A stretch of 64,000 bases of DNA from Microtetraspora fusca (GCF_001570365.1 NZ_BBYK01000042.1:312202-376201), one strand, 5' to 3'. Positions 36,470 to 45,498 are shown, counted from the stretch's first letter. The notes: generated by a model from the letters alone, not told the origin. Numbers and translations are program-made.

Positions 36470-37180
36470 GTGACAGCGCGTATCGAACGAGTGGTGACCT
36501 CCGGCGTGGTCGAGATCGACGACGTCGAGCACAAGGTTGAGAACAACACGTGGATCGTGGGTGACGACGAGGAGGTCATCGTCGTCGACCCGGCTCGCGA
36601 CGCCGACAAGATCCTGGAGAAGGTGGGCGACCGCGAGGTGCTCGCCGTCATCTGCACCCACGGGCTGCCCGACCACGTGGGCGGCGCCATCGAGGTGGCC
36701 GCCAGGGACGAGGCCGTCGTCGCCCTGCACCCCAAGGACAAGCGCCTGTGGCGCCAGACCTGGGAGGAGACCTGGCCCGACATCGACATGGAGGACGAGG
36801 GGCTGTTCTCCGTCGCGGGCGTCGAGCTGGAGGTCCTCGCCACACCCGGCATCACCCAGGGCGGCGTCTCGCTGTACTGCGAGTCGCTCGGTGCGGTGTT
36901 CACCGGCAAGTCGCTCCAAGCCGACGGCCCGGGCCGGCTCGGCGGGGAGTACCCCGCGCTGGCCGACCAGCTCACCGCCATCGGCGAGCGGCTGTTCACG
37001 CTCCCGCACGCGACCCGCGTGCTGCCTGCCCACGGTGAGGAGTCCCGGATCGGCGACCTGGAGCCGCAGTTCGACGGCTGGCTGTCCGGCTCCCTGACCG
37101 GAGGCGACGAGAAGCACGAGTCGCCCCTCGTGGACGGCACCGGCGCCGCGGGCATCAGGCTGACGCTCGACGACGAGTAG
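36470..37180 (+). CDS. Metallo-beta-lactamase-fold protein with lost metal ligands
   Basis: This is a 236-residue protein with a GTG start. The MBL fold is clear: NNTWIVGDDEEVIVVDPA, VLAVICTHGLPDHVGGAIEV, LEVLATPGITQGGVSLYC, GAVFTGKSL and RVLPAHGEE. Of the usual ligand set, His64, Asp68, His69 and His188 are present, but the second His of HxHxDH is Leu66, the His of PGHTPG is Ile128, and the Asp of TGD is Lys147. A dinuclear zinc site therefore cannot form normally. It is either a non-catalytic member or has a changed site. It is probably cotranscribed with the gene 18 bp upstream. Confidence 0.8.
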   Translation: MTARIERVVTSGVVEIDDVEHKVENNTWIVGDDEEVIVVDPARDADKILEKVGDREVLAVICTHGLPDHVGGAIEVAARDEAVVALHPKDKRLWRQTWEETWPDIDMEDEGLFSVAGVELEVLATPGITQGGVSLYCESLGAVFTGKSLQADGPGRLGGEYPALADQLTAIGERLFTLPHATRVLPAHGEESRIGDLEPQFDGWLSGSLTGGDEKHESPLVDGTGAAGIRLTLDDE

Positions 37181-37191
37181 GTCGCCTCCGC

Positions 37192-38142
37192 ATGGAGCAG
37201 CTCGGATTCGAGGGCATGCCGCGCCGGCTGTACGCGTGCACGCCCTCACGGCTGAACTCGTGGCTCGACTGCCGCCGCCGCTATCGCTTCACCTACCTCG
37301 ACCGGCCGGCGCCGCAGAAGGGGCCGCCCTGGGCGCACAACAGCGTCGGGGCCTCGGTCCACAACGCGCTGGCCGGGTGGTGGCGGCAGCCGTACGAGCG
37401 GCGGACGCCGATGACGGCGGCCACCCTCCTCACCAGCGGCTGGATCGGCGAGGGGTTCCGCGACCAGGAGCAGTCCCTGGCCTGGCGTGACCGGGCCCGT
37501 GAGATGGTGTTCGGATATGTCGCGACACTCGATCCGGCGGACGAGCCGGTCGGCGTCGAGCGCACCGTGGCCACCCGGACCTCCGTGATCGCGGTCTCCG
37601 GGCGCATCGACCGGCTCGACCGGCGCGGCGACGAGCTCGTGGTCGTCGACTACAAGACGGGCCGCCGGGCGCCGGAAACCGACGACGCGCGTTCCTCGCT
37701 GGCCCTGGCCGTGTACGCCGTCGCCGCGTCGCGCGTGATGCACCGCACCTGCCGCAAGGTGGAGCTGCACCACCTGCCCACCGGATCGGTGGCCGAGTGG
37801 GAGCACGACGACGAGTCCCTCCGGCGGCATATGGGCCGGGCCGAGGAGATCGCGCTGGAGGCGTCCGAGGCCGACGAGGCCTACCGCGCCTGGGCCGCGT
37901 CCCGGCCGGGTGGGTCACGGCCCGCCGCTTCGCGAGCGGGTGGGCGGTCTGTCGCACCGGGACCGGGGACCTCCGGGCCGGACGCGGGCGGCGCACTCTC
38001 CGTGCCTCCGGAGATCGACGCGCTGTTCCCGCCCAATCCCGGGCCGATCTGCTCGTGGTGTGACTTCCGCCGGCACTGTCCACAGGGGCAGCGGATCGCA
38101 CCGGACCGGAACTCGTGGGACGGCCTGGCCTCGACGCACTGA
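37192..38142 (+). CDS. RecB-like PD-(D/E)XK nuclease with Fe-S-type cysteines
   Basis: This is a 316-residue protein. The nuclease core shows VSGRIDRLDRRGDELVVVDYKTGR (Asp and D-Y-K catalytic motif) and SSLALAVYAVAAS (the helix with Gln/Tyr in relatives). Cys27 in SWLDCRRRYRF and a C-terminal set CSWCDFRRHC (about residues 287-296) match the four-cysteine Fe-S arrangement of AddB/Cas4-type nucleases. It probably processes DNA ends. It begins 11 bp after the MBL-like gene. Confidence 0.85.
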   Translation: MEQLGFEGMPRRLYACTPSRLNSWLDCRRRYRFTYLDRPAPQKGPPWAHNSVGASVHNALAGWWRQPYERRTPMTAATLLTSGWIGEGFRDQEQSLAWRDRAREMVFGYVATLDPADEPVGVERTVATRTSVIAVSGRIDRLDRRGDELVVVDYKTGRRAPETDDARSSLALAVYAVAASRVMHRTCRKVELHHLPTGSVAEWEHDDESLRRHMGRAEEIALEASEADEAYRAWAASRPGGSRPAASRAGGRSVAPGPGTSGPDAGGALSVPPEIDALFPPNPGPICSWCDFRRHCPQGQRIAPDRNSWDGLASTH

Positions 38143-38302
38143 ACCCGCCGTGGGAAATCACGTCGGTGGCCGAGTCGGCGAGGGAGAACATTGGCCGCAG
38201 GTTGTGTTGCTCCCGCGCGCTCTCGACGGGGACGAGGCGTCGGCCGCCGGAAGCGCCTCCCGCCGCTCGAGGTCCCTCGACGGCGAGCGGCCCGCTCAGG
38301 CG

Positions 38303-38335
38303 CCCTGTCCTGGACGGTTCCTTCCCAGGACAGGG
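38303..38335. terminator. Terminator between the RecB-like and hydrolase genes
   Basis: CCCTGTCCTGG pairs perfectly with CCAGGACAGGG around an 11-base loop. It lies 20 bp after the stop of the minus-strand hydrolase and within the gap between converging genes. The rest of the gap (38143-38354) shows no gene. Confidence 0.7.
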
Positions 38336-38354
38336 GTTCGGCGCGTCGGCCGGC

Positions 38355-39233
38355 TCAGGAGTGGTGCAGGATCTGGCTCTCCGCCGCGTTCCAGAAGCGG
38401 GTGAGCGCCGCCGCCGTGGTCTCCGGGGCTTCGACGGCGGGGGAGTGGGCGGCGCCGGGCACGACCACGCACTCCGCGTCGAGCCGATCGGCCATCTCCG
38501 CCTGCAGCGACGGCGGCCATCCGTCGTCGTGCTCGCCGTACAGGACGAGGATGGCGAGGCCGGACTGGGCGAGCTCGTCCACGCGGTCGGGGGCGTTCAG
38601 GACCTCCCGAGCCATGGCCATCAGCCCGGCGGGTGAGTGCGCGAGCAGGCGCTTGCGCAGGAAGGCCACGATCTCGTCGGGGACGCCGGCCTTGATCGCG
38701 TCGGGCTCCATCCGGTTGGTCCAGAGATATTCGACGCCGTATTCGGGCAGCTCGGCCAGCATGATCCGGCCGACCCTCTCACGCGGCCCGATGATGCCCG
38801 CGGGTCCCGAACTCATCAGCGTGTACGACGCGAGCTTGGCCGTGCCGTCCAGCGTGGTCTCGCGGGTGATCAGGCCGCCGAAGGAGTGACCGAGCAGGTG
38901 GACCGGCTCACCCTGCCCGACGGCGTGGGCGACGAGGTCGATGTCGGCGCCCAGGGCCGCGCACGTGTACGCGGCCGGGTCCTCGGGGCCCGGCGTCTCG
39001 TACTGGCCGCGGACGTCCACGGCGACGACCCTGCGCCCCGCCTGGGCGAGGGTCTGGAGGACGGAGATGAAGTCCTCCTTGCTGCCGGTGAACCCCGGGA
39101 CGAGGAGGGCGGGCCAGCGCTCGGGGACGCCGCTGACGGGCTCCGCCGAGAGGACCGTGAACGTGCCCGCCGGCGTCTCGATCTGCTCGGTGGTGACACC
39201 CGGGGGCAGCGTCAGGAATCGCGGCGTACTCAC
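38355..39233 (-). CDS. Alpha/beta hydrolase
   Basis: This is a 292-residue protein. Oxyanion strand ALLVPGFTGSKEDF, nucleophile elbow LLGHSFGGLITRE (Ser near 115), acid in ILVLYGEHDD, and His in VVPGAAHSPAVE. The substrate is not predictable; relatives include lipases and thioesterases of broad type. It converges on the RecB-like gene across a terminator, and its start faces the DEAD-box gene end. Confidence 0.88.
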   Translation of the reverse strand: MSTPRFLTLPPGVTTEQIETPAGTFTVLSAEPVSGVPERWPALLVPGFTGSKEDFISVLQTLAQAGRRVVAVDVRGQYETPGPEDPAAYTCAALGADIDLVAHAVGQGEPVHLLGHSFGGLITRETTLDGTAKLASYTLMSSGPAGIIGPRERVGRIMLAELPEYGVEYLWTNRMEPDAIKAGVPDEIVAFLRKRLLAHSPAGLMAMAREVLNAPDRVDELAQSGLAILVLYGEHDDGWPPSLQAEMADRLDAECVVVPGAAHSPAVEAPETTAAALTRFWNAAESQILHHS

Positions 39234-39392
39234 GTGGCACCACGATACCCAGCGAGGCTGTCGGCGACACCGCCAACAACGCTTTGCCGGTTGTGACCCA
39301 TAACTTCATGCCTCCTACAGAGGGTCTACCCACTGCCGGATGGCGGTTTCCCGTCCCCGGCCGGCGGGCCGGGGACCGGTGTGTCTCCCGTG

Positions 39393-41111
39393 TTATCCGC
39401 CTCGTCGCGACCGCGATGGGCGGCGGCGCTGGGCCGCGCGCTCCGTCGCCGCGGAAGGCGCGGGAATGTCGTCGTCGGTCGCGAGATCCGGTGAACGGAA
39501 CACCACGACGAACGGGTTCGGCGGGATGATCCGCTCCGGTTCGGGCTTGGGCCGGGGAGCCGGCGTCGGTTCGGGCGCCAGATCGTCCGCGGGAACGAAC
39601 CGGGTCTCCTCGACGACCGCCGTGCTCACGGTGACCGCCTCGTCGCGCTCGCGGACCTTCTCGCTCTCCTGGACCTTCACGACCTCGGGAGTCTCCTGCG
39701 GCTCGAGGACGTCGGCGGATGCCTCTGCCTCGACGCTGCGTCCGCCGCGGGTGCGACGGCGCTCCCTCGGCGTACGCGCCGGGCGCTCGCGGCGCTCGTC
39801 CCGGCCGGAACGGTCGGAACGGTCGGAACGGTCGGACCTAGTGCGCGAGCGCACCCGCCCGGTCTCGCCGAGGTCCTCGATCGCCTCGGCGTCCAGACCC
39901 GCCCGGGAGCGGTTCGCACGCGGCAGCACGCCCTTGGTGCCCTCGGGGATGCCGAGGTCGGTGTAGACGTGCGGAGAGCTGGAGTAGGTCTCGACCGGCT
40001 CGACGAAGTCGAGGCCGAGCGCGTTGTTGATCACCTTCCAGCGGGTGAGCTCGGTCCACTCCACGAACGTCACGGCGACGCCGGTGCGCCCGGCGCGGCC
40101 GGTCCGGCCGATGCGGTGGACGTAGGTCTTCTCGTCCTGCGGGCAGTCGTAGTTGACCACGTGGGTGACGTCGTCGATGTCGATGCCGCGGGCCGCCACG
40201 TCGGTGGCGACCAGGACGTTGATCTTGCCGTTGCGGAACGCCCGCAGCGCCTGCTCGCGCTGGCCCTGGCCGAGGTCGCCATGGACGGCGGCGACGGCGA
40301 AGCCCTTGTCGTGGAGTTGCTCGGCCACCATGTCGCAGGCGCGCTTGGTCTCGCAGAAGATCATGGTGAGACCGCTCGTGCTGCTCTGCAGCAGCCGCGC
40401 CACGATCTCGATCTTGTCCATGCGGTGCGTGCGGTACACGAACTGCGTGGTCTGCGGGGTCGCCTCGGCCTCGGCGTCGTTGTGCTCGGCGCGGACGTGG
40501 ATCGGGCGGTTCAGGTACCGCCGCGACAGCGCCACGATCTCGCCCGGCATCGTCGCGGAGAACAGCATGGTCTGCCGCTTCTCGGGGACCAGCTTAATGA
40601 TCCGCTCGATGTCGGGGAGGAAGCCCAGGTCGAGCATCCGGTCGGCCTCGTCCATCACCAGCATGGTGATCTGGCTGAGGTCGAGGTGCTTCTGCTTGAC
40701 CAGGTCGAGGAGTCGGCCGGGGGTGCCCACGATGACGTCGACGCCGCTCTTGAGGGCCTCGATCTGCGGCTCGTAGGCGCGGCCGCCGTACACGGTGAGG
40801 ATTCGGGAACCGAGCTTGCCTGCGGCGAGGACCAGGTCCTCGCTGACCTGCAGGGCGAGCTCTCGGGTGGGGACGAGGACCAGGCCGCGCGGCTTCTTGC
40901 GGTTCTTCCGCGGCTTGCCCACGAGTTGCAGCATCGCGACGCCGAACGCGTAGGTCTTGCCGGTGCCGGTGCGTGCCTGGCCGATGACGTCCTGGCCGGC
41001 GATGGCCAGCGGGAGCGCCATTTCTTGGATCGGGAACGGTGAAAGGATGCCCTCTGTCTCCAGGGCATCGGCGATCTCTGGGATGACTCCCAGGTCTCGG
41101 AACGTCGTCAG
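39393..41111 (-). CDS. DEAD-box RNA helicase, probably started at CTG
   Basis: The first ATG in the frame is at 41021 (542 residues), but the 30 codons before it encode TTFRDLGVIPEIADALETEG and ILSPFPIQE, the Q-motif N-terminus of the family. Between the in-frame TGA near 41190 and 41021 there is no ATG, GTG or TTG; a CTG at 41111 follows GAGGCAGG and fits the family start, giving 572 residues. Motifs: ARTGTGKTYAFG (I), PTREL (Ia), VMDEADRML (II, DEAD), SATMP (III), GRTGRAGRTG (VI). The C-terminal ~170 residues are basic, then acidic. It unwinds RNA; the position before the MiaE-like, DUF3107 and TetR genes matches RhlE (Rv3211). Confidence 0.85.
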   Translation of the reverse strand: MTTFRDLGVIPEIADALETEGILSPFPIQEMALPLAIAGQDVIGQARTGTGKTYAFGVAMLQLVGKPRKNRKKPRGLVLVPTRELALQVSEDLVLAAGKLGSRILTVYGGRAYEPQIEALKSGVDVIVGTPGRLLDLVKQKHLDLSQITMLVMDEADRMLDLGFLPDIERIIKLVPEKRQTMLFSATMPGEIVALSRRYLNRPIHVRAEHNDAEAEATPQTTQFVYRTHRMDKIEIVARLLQSSTSGLTMIFCETKRACDMVAEQLHDKGFAVAAVHGDLGQGQREQALRAFRNGKINVLVATDVAARGIDIDDVTHVVNYDCPQDEKTYVHRIGRTGRAGRTGVAVTFVEWTELTRWKVINNALGLDFVEPVETYSSSPHVYTDLGIPEGTKGVLPRANRSRAGLDAEAIEDLGETGRVRSRTRSDRSDRSDRSGRDERRERPARTPRERRRTRGGRSVEAEASADVLEPQETPEVVKVQESEKVRERDEAVTVSTAVVEETRFVPADDLAPEPTPAPRPKPEPERIIPPNPFVVVFRSPDLATDDDIPAPSAATERAAQRRRPSRSRRGG

Positions 41112-41445
41112 CGTGACCTGCCTCAGTCGTCGGCGAAGGCGGCCCTCCGGAACCTGCGCGGCCGTAAGATCTCCCAGGCCGTGTCCTCACGGATGTGGCG
41201 CCTTCGGCGTCATCAGCGACCGCGGCATCCAGTTACTGGGGGTCTTGGGCCGGACGGCCCAGAACAAAACAGTGCGGTCGCACCTTCGCGAACCAGTCTA
41301 CTCGATACCACAACACGGAACCGTTTTCTCCGTGTTCCCGAAGTTCGGTCAAGCTTTCTGGTCGATGAATCCGGTCGTGAGAGGCGGGAAGGGGCCGTAG
41401 CGGTCAGCGGCGGCAGGACAAAAGCGGCCCGCGTACGCTGCACCC
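41112..41445. other. Intergenic region between DEAD-box helicase and MiaE-like gene
   Basis: This is 334 bp with no gene. It must hold the promoters of both divergent genes. One hairpin, AACACGGA / TCCGTGTT (41312-41336), lies about 110 bp before the MiaE-like gene and may be an operator or leader structure. No clear -10/-35 pair was identified. Confidence 0.5.
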
Positions 41446-42105
41446 ATGAACGAAACTCCTCCCGGTGTCGTGGATCTGCTCGGTGTGCTGGCGTACGCGG
41501 AACTGACCGCGTTCCTGCGCCTGGCCGAGGACGCGGCGCTGCTCGCGCCCACGCTGACCGACCGGGCCGCCCTCGGCGACATCGCCGCGGCCGAGTACGG
41601 GCACTTCCGCCTGCTGCGCGACCGGCTCAGCTCGCTCGGCGTGGATCCGGAGGAGGCGATGGCTCCCTTCGTGACCGCCATCGACGCCTGGCACGAGCAG
41701 ACCAAGCCGCGCGACTGGTACGAGGCTCTGGTCAAGGCGTACGTCGGCACGGGGATCGCGGGCGACTTCTACCGGGAGGCCGCGCGGCACGCCGATCCCT
41801 CCATCACCGAGCTGGTGGACGAGGTGCTGACGGACGAGGCGCGCTCGGAGTTCACGGTGGAACGGGTGCGTGCGGCGATAGAGGAGGACCCGCGGCTGAG
41901 CAGCCGGCTGGCGCTGTGGGCGCGCCGGATGGTGGGCGAGGCGCTGAGCCAGGGGCAGCGGCTGGCGGCGGTCCGCCCGGATCTGGCGGCCCTGCTGGTG
42001 GAGCCGGGCAGCGAGGACCTCGCCGAGATCGGACGCCTCTTCGCTCGGCTGACCGAGGCGCACGGGAAGCGCATGTCGGCCCTGGGCCTCACCCCGGGAC
42101 CCTGA
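41446..42105 (+). CDS. Ferritin-like-fold protein (MiaE-like)
   Basis: This is a 219-residue helical protein. The pattern LLGVLAYAELTAFLRLAEDA, AAAEYGHFRLLRDRL, VKAYVGTGIAGDFYREAARH and LTDEARSEFTVERV has the E-(x)-E-x2-H type positions of a di-iron ferritin-like fold (Glu in each pair of helices). It is related to tRNA hydroxylase MiaE in fold, but that substrate is not proven. The place beside a RhlE-type helicase and DUF3107 matches Rv3210c. Confidence 0.8.
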   Translation: MNETPPGVVDLLGVLAYAELTAFLRLAEDAALLAPTLTDRAALGDIAAAEYGHFRLLRDRLSSLGVDPEEAMAPFVTAIDAWHEQTKPRDWYEALVKAYVGTGIAGDFYREAARHADPSITELVDEVLTDEARSEFTVERVRAAIEEDPRLSSRLALWARRMVGEALSQGQRLAAVRPDLAALLVEPGSEDLAEIGRLFARLTEAHGKRMSALGLTPGP

Positions 42106-42271
42106 CCCACCGAATGCCCTGCGCGGACGCGTGTGGAGAGAGGGACGGCGGCCGCGATCACCTCGCAGTCGCGAGCGAGACACGCGTCCGCCGCCATCCC
42201 GGATCCGCCACGCCGGTCAGAGCAGGAACACGGGCCTGGGTATGGCCCGCGTGGAGCAGCCCCGCGCGGTC

Positions 42272-42502
42272 CTAAAGCGTGCCGCCGAACCCGACCCTGC
42301 GCTGCTCGTCCTCGCCGACCTCGACGAAACCGAGCGAGGACACGGGGACGACCACCCGTCGGCCGCTCTTGTCCGTGAGCGAGAAGACGCCCTTGTCCGC
42401 GGCGAGGGCCTGGCGGAGCTCCTCCTCGATCTGCTCGGCCGACATGTCGGTCTCCACGACGAGCTCGCGGTGCACCGACCGAACAGCGATCTTGACTTCC
42501 AT
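42272..42502 (-). CDS. DUF3107 family protein
   Basis: This is a 76-residue protein. It begins MEVKIAVRSVHRELVVETDM and continues AEQIEEELRQALAADKGVFSLTDKSGRRVVVPVSSLGFVEVG, a small beta-alpha fold that is nearly unchanged across actinobacteria (TB9.4, Rv3208A). Function unknown. The gene lies 113 bp downstream of the TetR-family gene on the same strand. Confidence 0.9.
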   Translation of the reverse strand: MEVKIAVRSVHRELVVETDMSAEQIEEELRQALAADKGVFSLTDKSGRRVVVPVSSLGFVEVGEDEQRRVGFGGTL

Positions 42503-42615
42503 CGGGCTCCCCTTTCCGGAGGGCTGCGTCAGACAGCGCCTCAACCCCATCGTCGCCGTCCGCCGACGCGGTGAGCCCTTTGATCGCGTCAAGCGAACAG
42601 GAAATGCGGTACCGG

Positions 42616-43236
42616 TCAGCCGGTGCGCGGGAAGCCGCTGATGCCCCGCCAGGCGAGGCGCGCCATCAGCTGGGTGGCGGCCTCCTTGGGGATGGAACCG
42701 TGGCTGCTGAGCCAGTACCTCGCGCTCACCTCGGCCATGCCGACCAGGCCGACGCCGAGCAGGTGCGCCTCGTCGCTCGAACAGCCGGTGTCCTCCTGGA
42801 TGACCTGGCTGATCGCCTCGGCGCTCTCGCGGAGGGATCGCTCCATCCGCTGGCGTACGGGCGCCACGTTGCGCAGGTCGGATTCGAAGACCAACCGGAA
42901 CGCCTCGCCCTGGCTGGACACGAAGTCGAAGAACGCCCCGATCGCCGCCTGCACCCGCTGCTTGTTGTCGGTCGTGGAGGCGAGGGCCTCGTGGCACCTC
43001 GTGACCATGTCGTCGACGTGCAGGTCGAGGAGGGCGAGGTAGAGCTCGAGCTTGCCGGGGAAGTGCTGGTAGAGCACCGGCTTGCTGACGCCGGCCCGCT
43101 CCGCGATCTCGTCCATGGCCGCAGCGTGGTAGCCGTTCTCCACGAACACTTCCTGCGCCGCGCTCAGGAGCTGGCGGCGGCGGGCCATGCGGGGCAGGCG
43201 GGTGCCCCGCGGCTTGGCGTCCGGCGTAGCGGTCAC
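42616..43236 (-). CDS. TetR family transcriptional regulator
   Basis: About 206 residues from the GTG at 43236, giving an N-terminus VTATPDAKPRGTRLPR like relatives; an ATG at 43272 would add 12. N-terminal HTH: RRRQLLSAAQEVFVENGYHAAAMDEIAERAGVSKPVLYQHFPGK. The C-terminal domain has TGCSSDEAHLLGVGLVGMAEVSARYWL. The high conservation with the DUF3107/RhlE neighbours corresponds to Rv3208. Ligand and targets are unknown. Confidence 0.87.
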   Translation of the reverse strand: MTATPDAKPRGTRLPRMARRRQLLSAAQEVFVENGYHAAAMDEIAERAGVSKPVLYQHFPGKLELYLALLDLHVDDMVTRCHEALASTTDNKQRVQAAIGAFFDFVSSQGEAFRLVFESDLRNVAPVRQRMERSLRESAEAISQVIQEDTGCSSDEAHLLGVGLVGMAEVSARYWLSSHGSIPKEAATQLMARLAWRGISGFPRTG

Positions 43237-43292
43237 GGCACTCTCGTCTCCTTGTAGCGGGAACTCGCCCATCCTACGTGTGGGTAACCAGG

Positions 43293-43493
43293 TCAGCGGT
43301 AGTCCTCTTCGTCGTGCTCGACCACGCGCTCCTGTTCGGTGGCGTCGGCGGGGTCGGCCTCCATCGGCACCTGATCGGGCCAGCGGGTCCGGTCGGACGG
43401 CTTCATCCGCTGGTGTTGTTCGACCGCGTCCGCCTCCGGCGTCTCGATCGAGAGCTCCTCGGCCGTCTCGCCGAGGGAGTCCATCTCAGACAT
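43293..43493 (-). CDS. Small acidic conserved protein
   Basis: This is a 66-residue protein, MSEMDSLGETAEELSIETPEADA to ATEQERVVEHDEEDYR. It is acidic with a central PSDRTRWPDQVPMEADPAD motif. There is no hydrophobic core, so it is probably flexible. Similar small acidic proteins occur in related genomes and their role is not known. It lies 71 bp downstream of the LigD-polymerase gene on the same strand. Confidence 0.6.
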   Translation of the reverse strand: MSEMDSLGETAEELSIETPEADAVEQHQRMKPSDRTRWPDQVPMEADPADATEQERVVEHDEEDYR

Positions 43494-43564
43494 GTGGCGT
43501 CCCTCCGTTTCCGGCCCTGAGCGATGCGCGACAGGACCAACACTACGACCACGGGCCGTACCGA

Positions 43565-44446
43565 TTACGCGGTGGAGGCCCGGAACAGGTCTCCATGCTT
43601 CCGGACCCGTTCCAGCACGTCCTGTGCCGCGAAGACGAACTGCCCCGGGTCCCTCCAGGCATCCACCTCTTCCCACGAAAGGGGGGTCGACACGGTGGGA
43701 AGCTCGGCCGCCCGCAGCGAGTACGGAGCGACCGTGGTCTTGGCAGGGTTGTTCTGGCTCCAGTCGATGAACACCTTGCCGGGCCGTTCCCGCTTGGACA
43801 TCACGCTGGTGATGAACGCGTGCTCGCGCTCCAGCCGCCGGGCGAGGGCCCGCGCGTACGCGGAGGTGTCCTCGTCGCCGTCCCACGGCACGTAGACCTG
43901 CATCCCCTTCTTTCCGCTGGTCTTGGGTACCCCCTCGTGCCCGTCGTCCTCAAGGGCTTCGCGGAGCAGGAGGGCCACCTCGCAGCACTCCACGATCGTG
44001 GCGGGGGCGCCGGGGTCGAGGTCGAAGACCAGGGTGTCCGGCGGCAGCGGCTCCCCGCGTTCCGAGACCCGCCACATGGGCACGTGGATCTCCAGCGCGG
44101 CGAGATTGGCGTAGTAGACGAGCGTCGCGAGGTCGTCCACCACGGCGAAGTCGATCGTCTCGCGGCCCTTGGAGCTGCCGGGCGCGGGCAGGGTGACCGT
44201 GCGGACCCAGCCGGGGGTGTGGCCGGGCACGTTCTTCTCGAAGAAGAACTGGCCGTCCACGCCGTCGGGGTAGCGCTTGACGGTCAGCGGCCGTCCGCGC
44301 AGGTGGGGGAGCAGGACCGGGGCGATGCGGGTGTAGTAGTCGATGACCTCGGCCTTGGTGAACGAGGCCTCGGGGTACATCAGCTTGTCCAGATTGGTGA
44401 GCGTCAGGTGCCTGCCCTCGACCTCGACCCGTACCTTCCTGGTCAC
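43565..44446 (-). CDS. LigD-type NHEJ polymerase domain protein
   Basis: About 293 residues from the GTG at 44446 (upstream codons are not family-like). It is an archaeo-eukaryotic primase fold: LTNLDKLMYPEASFTKAEVIDYY, RYPDGVDGQFFFEKNVP, VFDLDPGAPATIVECC (catalytic Asp-x-Asp), TSGKKGMQVYVPW and FIDWSQNNPAKTTVAPYSLR. It adds nucleotides at breaks during non-homologous end joining. Ligase and nuclease domains of LigD are not in this protein or in the window. It is divergent from ku. Confidence 0.9.
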   Translation of the reverse strand: MTRKVRVEVEGRHLTLTNLDKLMYPEASFTKAEVIDYYTRIAPVLLPHLRGRPLTVKRYPDGVDGQFFFEKNVPGHTPGWVRTVTLPAPGSSKGRETIDFAVVDDLATLVYYANLAALEIHVPMWRVSERGEPLPPDTLVFDLDPGAPATIVECCEVALLLREALEDDGHEGVPKTSGKKGMQVYVPWDGDEDTSAYARALARRLEREHAFITSVMSKRERPGKVFIDWSQNNPAKTTVAPYSLRAAELPTVSTPLSWEEVDAWRDPGQFVFAAQDVLERVRKHGDLFRASTA

Positions 44447-44562
44447 ACCGCACCTCCGAGGCGGGTGCCGATACGGCACCGCCATAGTGGGTACCTGCCC
44501 AACTGGTAAGTCCTTTGAATCCCTAGATGGTGTAGTTCGAACAAAGAGACGAGTATGTGGCT

Positions 44563-45498
44563 ATGCGCAGCATTTGGAAGGGCGCCATATCGTTCGGGCT
44601 GGTCACCATCCCCGTGAAGCTCTACTCCGCCACGGAGCAGAAGGACGTCTCCTTCCACCAGGTGCACCGGGAGGACGGCGGGCGGATCAAGTACAAGCGG
44701 GTGTGCACGCTCGACGGCCAGGAGGTGTCGTACTCCGACATCGCCAAGGGCTACGAACTGCCGAGCGGCGACATGGTCGTGCTGACGGACGAGGACTTCG
44801 CCGACCTCCCGCTGACCACCTCCCGCCGGATCGACGTGCTGCAGTTCTCCCCCTCCGAGCAGATCGACCCGATCTACTTCGCCAAGTCGTACTACCTGGA
44901 GCCGGAGGCCCAGGGAGCGAAGCCGTACGTGCTGCTGAGGGACGCGTTGGAGCGCTCGGGGCAGGTGGCGATCGTGAAGGTGGCGCTGCGCCAGCGCGAG
45001 TCGCTGGCGACCTTGCGCGTACGGGACGGCATCTTCGTGCTGGAGACGATGTTGTGGCCGGACGAGGTGCGCGAGGCGGACTTCCCCTTCCTGGACGAGG
45101 ACATCGACGTGCGTCCGCAGGAGCTCCAAATGGCCGAGTCCCTGATCGAGACGATGGTCGCGGACTTCGATGCGGAGGGGTACAAGGACACCTACCGCGA
45201 GGCGCTGCAGGCCGTCATCGAGGCCAAGGTCGCCGGCAAGGAGGTGGTCACCCCCGAGGCGCCCGCCGAGGAGAAGCCCGCCGTCGATCTGATGGCCGCG
45301 TTGCGCGCCAGCGTGGAGGCCGCCAAGAGGGAGCGCGAGGGGCGCGAGCCGGCGAGGAAGAAGGAGGCCGCGGCGTCGGGCGCGAAGAGCGCGGCGAAAT
45401 CCGGGACGAAGGCCGGAGGGAAGGCCGCGGCGAAGAAGGCGGCCTCCGAGGACGAGGAGAAGGCGCCGCGCAAGCGCGGAGCGCGCCGCTCCGCCTGA
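44563..45498 (+). CDS. ku: Ku DNA-end-binding protein
   Basis: About 311 residues from ATG 44563. It begins MRSIWKGAISFGLVTIPVKLY and has the Ku core (VSFHQVHREDGGRIKYKRVC, DGQEVSYSDIAKGYE, VEILQ-like RRIDVLQFSPSEQIDPIYFAKSYYLEP). The C-terminal ~90 residues are Lys/Ala-rich (KSAAKSGTKAGGKAAAKKAA), a feature of many bacterial Ku tails that bind DNA. It recruits LigD in non-homologous end joining. It is divergent from the LigD-polymerase gene with a 116-bp shared promoter region. Confidence 0.95.
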   Translation: MRSIWKGAISFGLVTIPVKLYSATEQKDVSFHQVHREDGGRIKYKRVCTLDGQEVSYSDIAKGYELPSGDMVVLTDEDFADLPLTTSRRIDVLQFSPSEQIDPIYFAKSYYLEPEAQGAKPYVLLRDALERSGQVAIVKVALRQRESLATLRVRDGIFVLETMLWPDEVREADFPFLDEDIDVRPQELQMAESLIETMVADFDAEGYKDTYREALQAVIEAKVAGKEVVTPEAPAEEKPAVDLMAALRASVEAAKREREGREPARKKEAAASGAKSAAKSGTKAGGKAAAKKAASEDEEKAPRKRGARRSA

